Assembly: GCA_943326315.2 (NCBI GenBank)
Contig: CALPSU020000003.1
Span: 1-34,508, forward strand
From: Chryseobacterium gleum
GTDB lineage: Bacteria; Bacteroidota; Bacteroidia; Flavobacteriales_D; Crocinitomicaceae
DNA length: 34,508 bases
Direction of reading: 5' to 3'
Positions within the stretch are counted from its first letter, which is position 1. The number at the start of each line of letters is the position of its first letter. This document shows, one piece after another, positions 32,700 to 34,508 of this stretch. Both the position numbers and the translations under genes were made by a program. Under the pieces are notes generated by a model. That model ran no database searches. It saw only the letters and a list, made by a program, of their open reading frames with translations, and was not told where the DNA came from.

Positions 32700-33280
32700 T
32701 TTTTTATCAATTTTCGGCACAAAGATAGTCGTTTAGCTTCGTTGATTAACATTTCTGGTAAAATGTTTCTTTTTGTATTTAAATCTTCGAATAAAAAACC
32801 GCCTTTAGAATTGAATTCTAAAATTGATTTTAAAATATTCATTGGGTCAGGTTCAATTGATATTAATATATTTTGTTTATTTAAATCATCTAAAATGATC
32901 CATTTTTCAGAATAGGAGTAATGTATAAAAATTAGCTCCATACTATAAATAGATAGTTCAATAGCAGATTTCGAATTGGTTATAGCGTTTTTTATTTGAT
33001 TTTTGATTCGTTGGTAATAATTGAAGCTTTCTAAAATGTTTTCAGAAAAAGCGTAAGTGTTTTTTTGGATTTCTTCAATTTTATTTATTTCGTCTCCTTT
33101 AAAATGAATGAATGCATCATGCATTTGCATCATTTTTTTTTCTTTAGCTAGAAAAACTTTTTCGATTGGAGGTTTTGAAATGAAGAATTGTTTGTATTCA
33201 AAAAGCCGTTCTTCATATAAGTCAAGCAAATCATCCTCCTGATTATGAGGAAAGAATAGAAGAGCTTCTTTAACTGTCAT
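32696..33280 (-). CDS. Hypothetical protein, 194 aa
   Basis: I do not recognise this protein. It is mostly helical and charged, without signal peptide or membrane segment. The N-terminal half has EEDxxDLYEERLFEYKQFFI and a central long helix region (about 60-110). The C-terminus ends NEAKRLSLCRKLIKK. It lies 3 nt after the terC stop, and its TGA overlaps the DUF493 start, so it should be made together with both. Its role is likely tied to that operon, but nothing more can be said. Confidence 0.65.
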   Translation of the reverse strand: MTVKEALLFFPHNQEDDLLDLYEERLFEYKQFFISKPPIEKVFLAKEKKMMQMHDAFIHFKGDEINKIEEIQKNTYAFSENILESFNYYQRIKNQIKNAITNSKSAIELSIYSMELIFIHYSYSEKWIILDDLNKQNILISIEPDPMNILKSILEFNSKGGFLFEDLNTKRNILPEMLINEAKRLSLCRKLIKK

Positions 33281-33283
33281 TTA

Positions 33284-34042
33284 TTAATGATTGGGCGTAT
33301 AATTTCTTTTGTTTTTACGCATTTTAATATTCATAAACTCAATAACTAATGAGAATCCCATGGCGAAGTAAACGTAATTTTTATTAATTTGAATTTCGAA
33401 AGATTCACATACTAAGATTACTCCGATAGCTACTAAAAAAGCAAGTGCAATCATTTTTATCGAAGGTCTTGTGTTAATGAAGTCGCTTACTTGTTTAGCG
33501 AAAATTAGCATAATAATCATGGAAATTATGACTGCTAGATAAATAATAATCATTGGGTCGGCATGTAGTTTTTCTTTAATGTCAGCCGTCAATCCAATAG
33601 CTGTAATGATAGAGTCAAAACTAAAAACAATATCAATCATAATAATTTGAAAGATAACCGCTCTTAAATTGTCTTTTCCTTTTTTTTCTTTTTCAAGATG
33701 GCCTTTCATGTTGTCTATCATTTCTTCTCCACTTTTATAGATTAGAAATAAACCCCCAGCAAATAAAACTAGATTATGACCACTAAAAAACTTCATTTCA
33801 CCGATTGAAAATAACGATGTATTTAGACTCATCATCCACGCTGCAATTGTAAGGAGAAATAATCTCACAATAAGTGCTAAAGCCAAACCTACTCTACGAG
33901 CAGTTCTTTGGTTTTTAACATGTAATTTATCAGTTATAATTGAAATGAAAATAATATTATCTATACCAAGAACAATCTCAAGCGTTGTTAGCATTAATAG
34001 GTATAAGAGTCCGTCAATTGATGTTAATACTGAAAAATCCAT
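33284..34042 (-). CDS. TerC-family integral membrane protein
   Basis: I place the start at the ATG at 34042 (252 aa); the longer frame from 34099 adds an unlikely lysine/phenylalanine-rich lead. The family signature is strong: LTTLEIVLGIDNIIFISI near the N-terminus and MIDIVFSFDSIITAIG (about residue 130), both with acidic residues inside membrane helices, and about seven helices in all. TerC-family proteins are linked to tellurite resistance and to manganese or calcium handling, including metallation of exported proteins. It leads a four-gene operon with the 194-aa, DUF493 and membrane-anchored genes. Divergent from purL. Confidence 0.9.
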   Translation of the reverse strand: MDFSVLTSIDGLLYLLMLTTLEIVLGIDNIIFISIITDKLHVKNQRTARRVGLALALIVRLFLLTIAAWMMSLNTSLFSIGEMKFFSGHNLVLFAGGLFLIYKSGEEMIDNMKGHLEKEKKGKDNLRAVIFQIIMIDIVFSFDSIITAIGLTADIKEKLHADPMIIIYLAVIISMIIMLIFAKQVSDFINTRPSIKMIALAFLVAIGVILVCESFEIQINKNYVYFAMGFSLVIEFMNIKMRKNKRNYTPNH

Positions 34043-34221
34043 TTTATTTATTTTTTTAAAAAAAATCACGTAAAAATAGTAAAAAAAACAGATTTTCATT
34101 TAGATTTGGCAACATTGATTTGTATATCTGCATTTTAACTTTGTCAAAATGCTGTTAATAACTCCTTTTTATAGGAATTATTTCGACTATAAAAAGCTGT
34201 AGAACTTAAAAATATTATAAT

Positions 34222-34229
34222 TACTTTTG
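34222..34229 (+). promoter_or_regulatory. -7 box of purL
   Basis: TACTTTTG is an exact TAnnTTTG box, 18 nt before the purL ATG. A -33 TTTG is not visible at the usual distance. Confidence 0.45.
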
Positions 34230-34247
34230 TTACACATTATTGATTTT

Positions 34248-34508
34248 ATGGAAAGCACTTTGAACCAAGAAGCAACTTTAGAACAAGCAGTAGAGCTTGG
34301 ATTACGTCCCGATGAATTTGAAATGATTAAAGGGATTTTAGGTCGCACACCTAATTTTACTGAAACGAGTGTTTACTCGGTGATGTGGTCAGAACATTGT
34401 TCATATAAAAATTCAATTTACTGGTTGAAACAATTACCTAAAGAAGGTCCTCATATGTTGGTAAAGGCAGGTGAAGAAAATGCGGGTATGGTTGATATTG
34501 GTGGCGGA
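34248..34508 (+). CDS. purL: Phosphoribosylformylglycinamidine synthase, start (cut by window edge)
   Basis: The plus strand is open from the ATG at 34248 to the window end (87 codons, no stop). The product has the PurL N-terminus: LEQAVELGLRPDEFEMIKGILGR, SVMWSEHCSYKNS (the conserved SEHCSYK block), LVKAGEENAGMVDIGGG. The short lead before this block marks the small PurL of PurSLQ systems, not the long fused enzyme. It catalyses the fourth step of purine synthesis, ATP-dependent conversion of FGAR to FGAM, in the cytoplasm. Confidence 0.92.
   Translation, partial: MESTLNQEATLEQAVELGLRPDEFEMIKGILGRTPNFTETSVYSVMWSEHCSYKNSIYWLKQLPKEGPHMLVKAGEENAGMVDIGGG

Noticed and set aside
34043..34099. 19-residue N-terminal extension of TerC
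   Set aside because: The extra residues are a lysine/phenylalanine-rich run unlike the family start; MDFSVLTSIDGLLYLLML is the expected beginning.
1..34508. CRISPR arrays, transposons, prophage genes, tRNA or rRNA genes
   Set aside because: I read all gaps between genes and found no regular spacer repeats, transposase-like frames, integrase, or cloverleaf with a TTC-type T-loop.

Overview
The window looks like an ordinary chromosomal stretch of an AT-rich member of the Bacteroidota, most likely Flavobacteriales. The case rests on the fused LpxC/FabZ gene between lpxD and lpxA, flavobacterial families (DUF6702, DUF493, BatA-type and DUF4258-like proteins, a SusC/FecA-style TonB receptor with a carboxypeptidase-regulatory-like N-terminus), promoter boxes of the TTTG-N17-23-TAnnTTTG type, and the absence of purine-rich Shine-Dalgarno tracts before most starts. 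I see no rRNA, tRNA, CRISPR array, transposase or prophage gene. No gene-free stretch exceeds 300 bases.

Layout. 1-4416 (minus): an operon of a BatA-type membrane protein, a dihydroorotase-like protein that has lost most metal ligands, a phospholipid-methyltransferase-like enzyme and a PyrR-like phosphoribosyltransferase cut by the window edge. 4500-9128 (minus): DUF6702, M1 peptidase, nitroreductase, outer-membrane barrel and DUF985 cupin, closely packed. 9225-13015: proC, an endonuclease III without Fe-S cysteines, a 78-residue orphan and a triple-OmpA-domain protein with a tandem duplication. 13175-16273: a MarR regulator and a TonB-dependent receptor separated by overlapping inverted repeats. 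16278-20218: an orphan gene, tRNA-dihydrouridine synthase, fabG and a dicarboxylate/glutamate symporter. 20416-22973: an MBOAT/AlgJ-type pair for polysaccharide O-acetylation. 22998-23104 (minus): a self-contained small-RNA-like transcription unit with its own promoter and terminator. 23184-31440 (minus): an ABC exporter pair, an RlmD-family methyltransferase, an Rrf2 regulator, the lipid A genes lpxA, lpxC/fabZ and lpxD, and a DUF4258-like membrane protein. 31600-34042 (minus): thioredoxin, then a TerC-led four-gene operon with ATGA stop/start overlaps. 34248 to the end: the start of purL.

Most genes are housekeeping: lipid A synthesis, fatty acid synthesis, proline, purine and pyrimidine metabolism, RNA modification and DNA repair. 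The most interesting item is the putative ~70-nt RNA at 22998-23068. It has a near-ideal Bacteroidota promoter, a C-free 5' half built on TTAGG repeats, and a 16-bp terminator stem that is fully paired (with one G-U) only when transcribed from the minus strand. A second promoter-like site at 4459-4490 is followed by a closely similar 5' sequence. Other points for a second look are the degenerate dihydroorotase, loss of Fe-S ligands in two enzymes, -7 boxes abutting start codons, and a dispersed AGTCTAA-type repeat that seems to have become the end of the RlmD-family gene. Everything here comes from reading the sequence; no database search was run.
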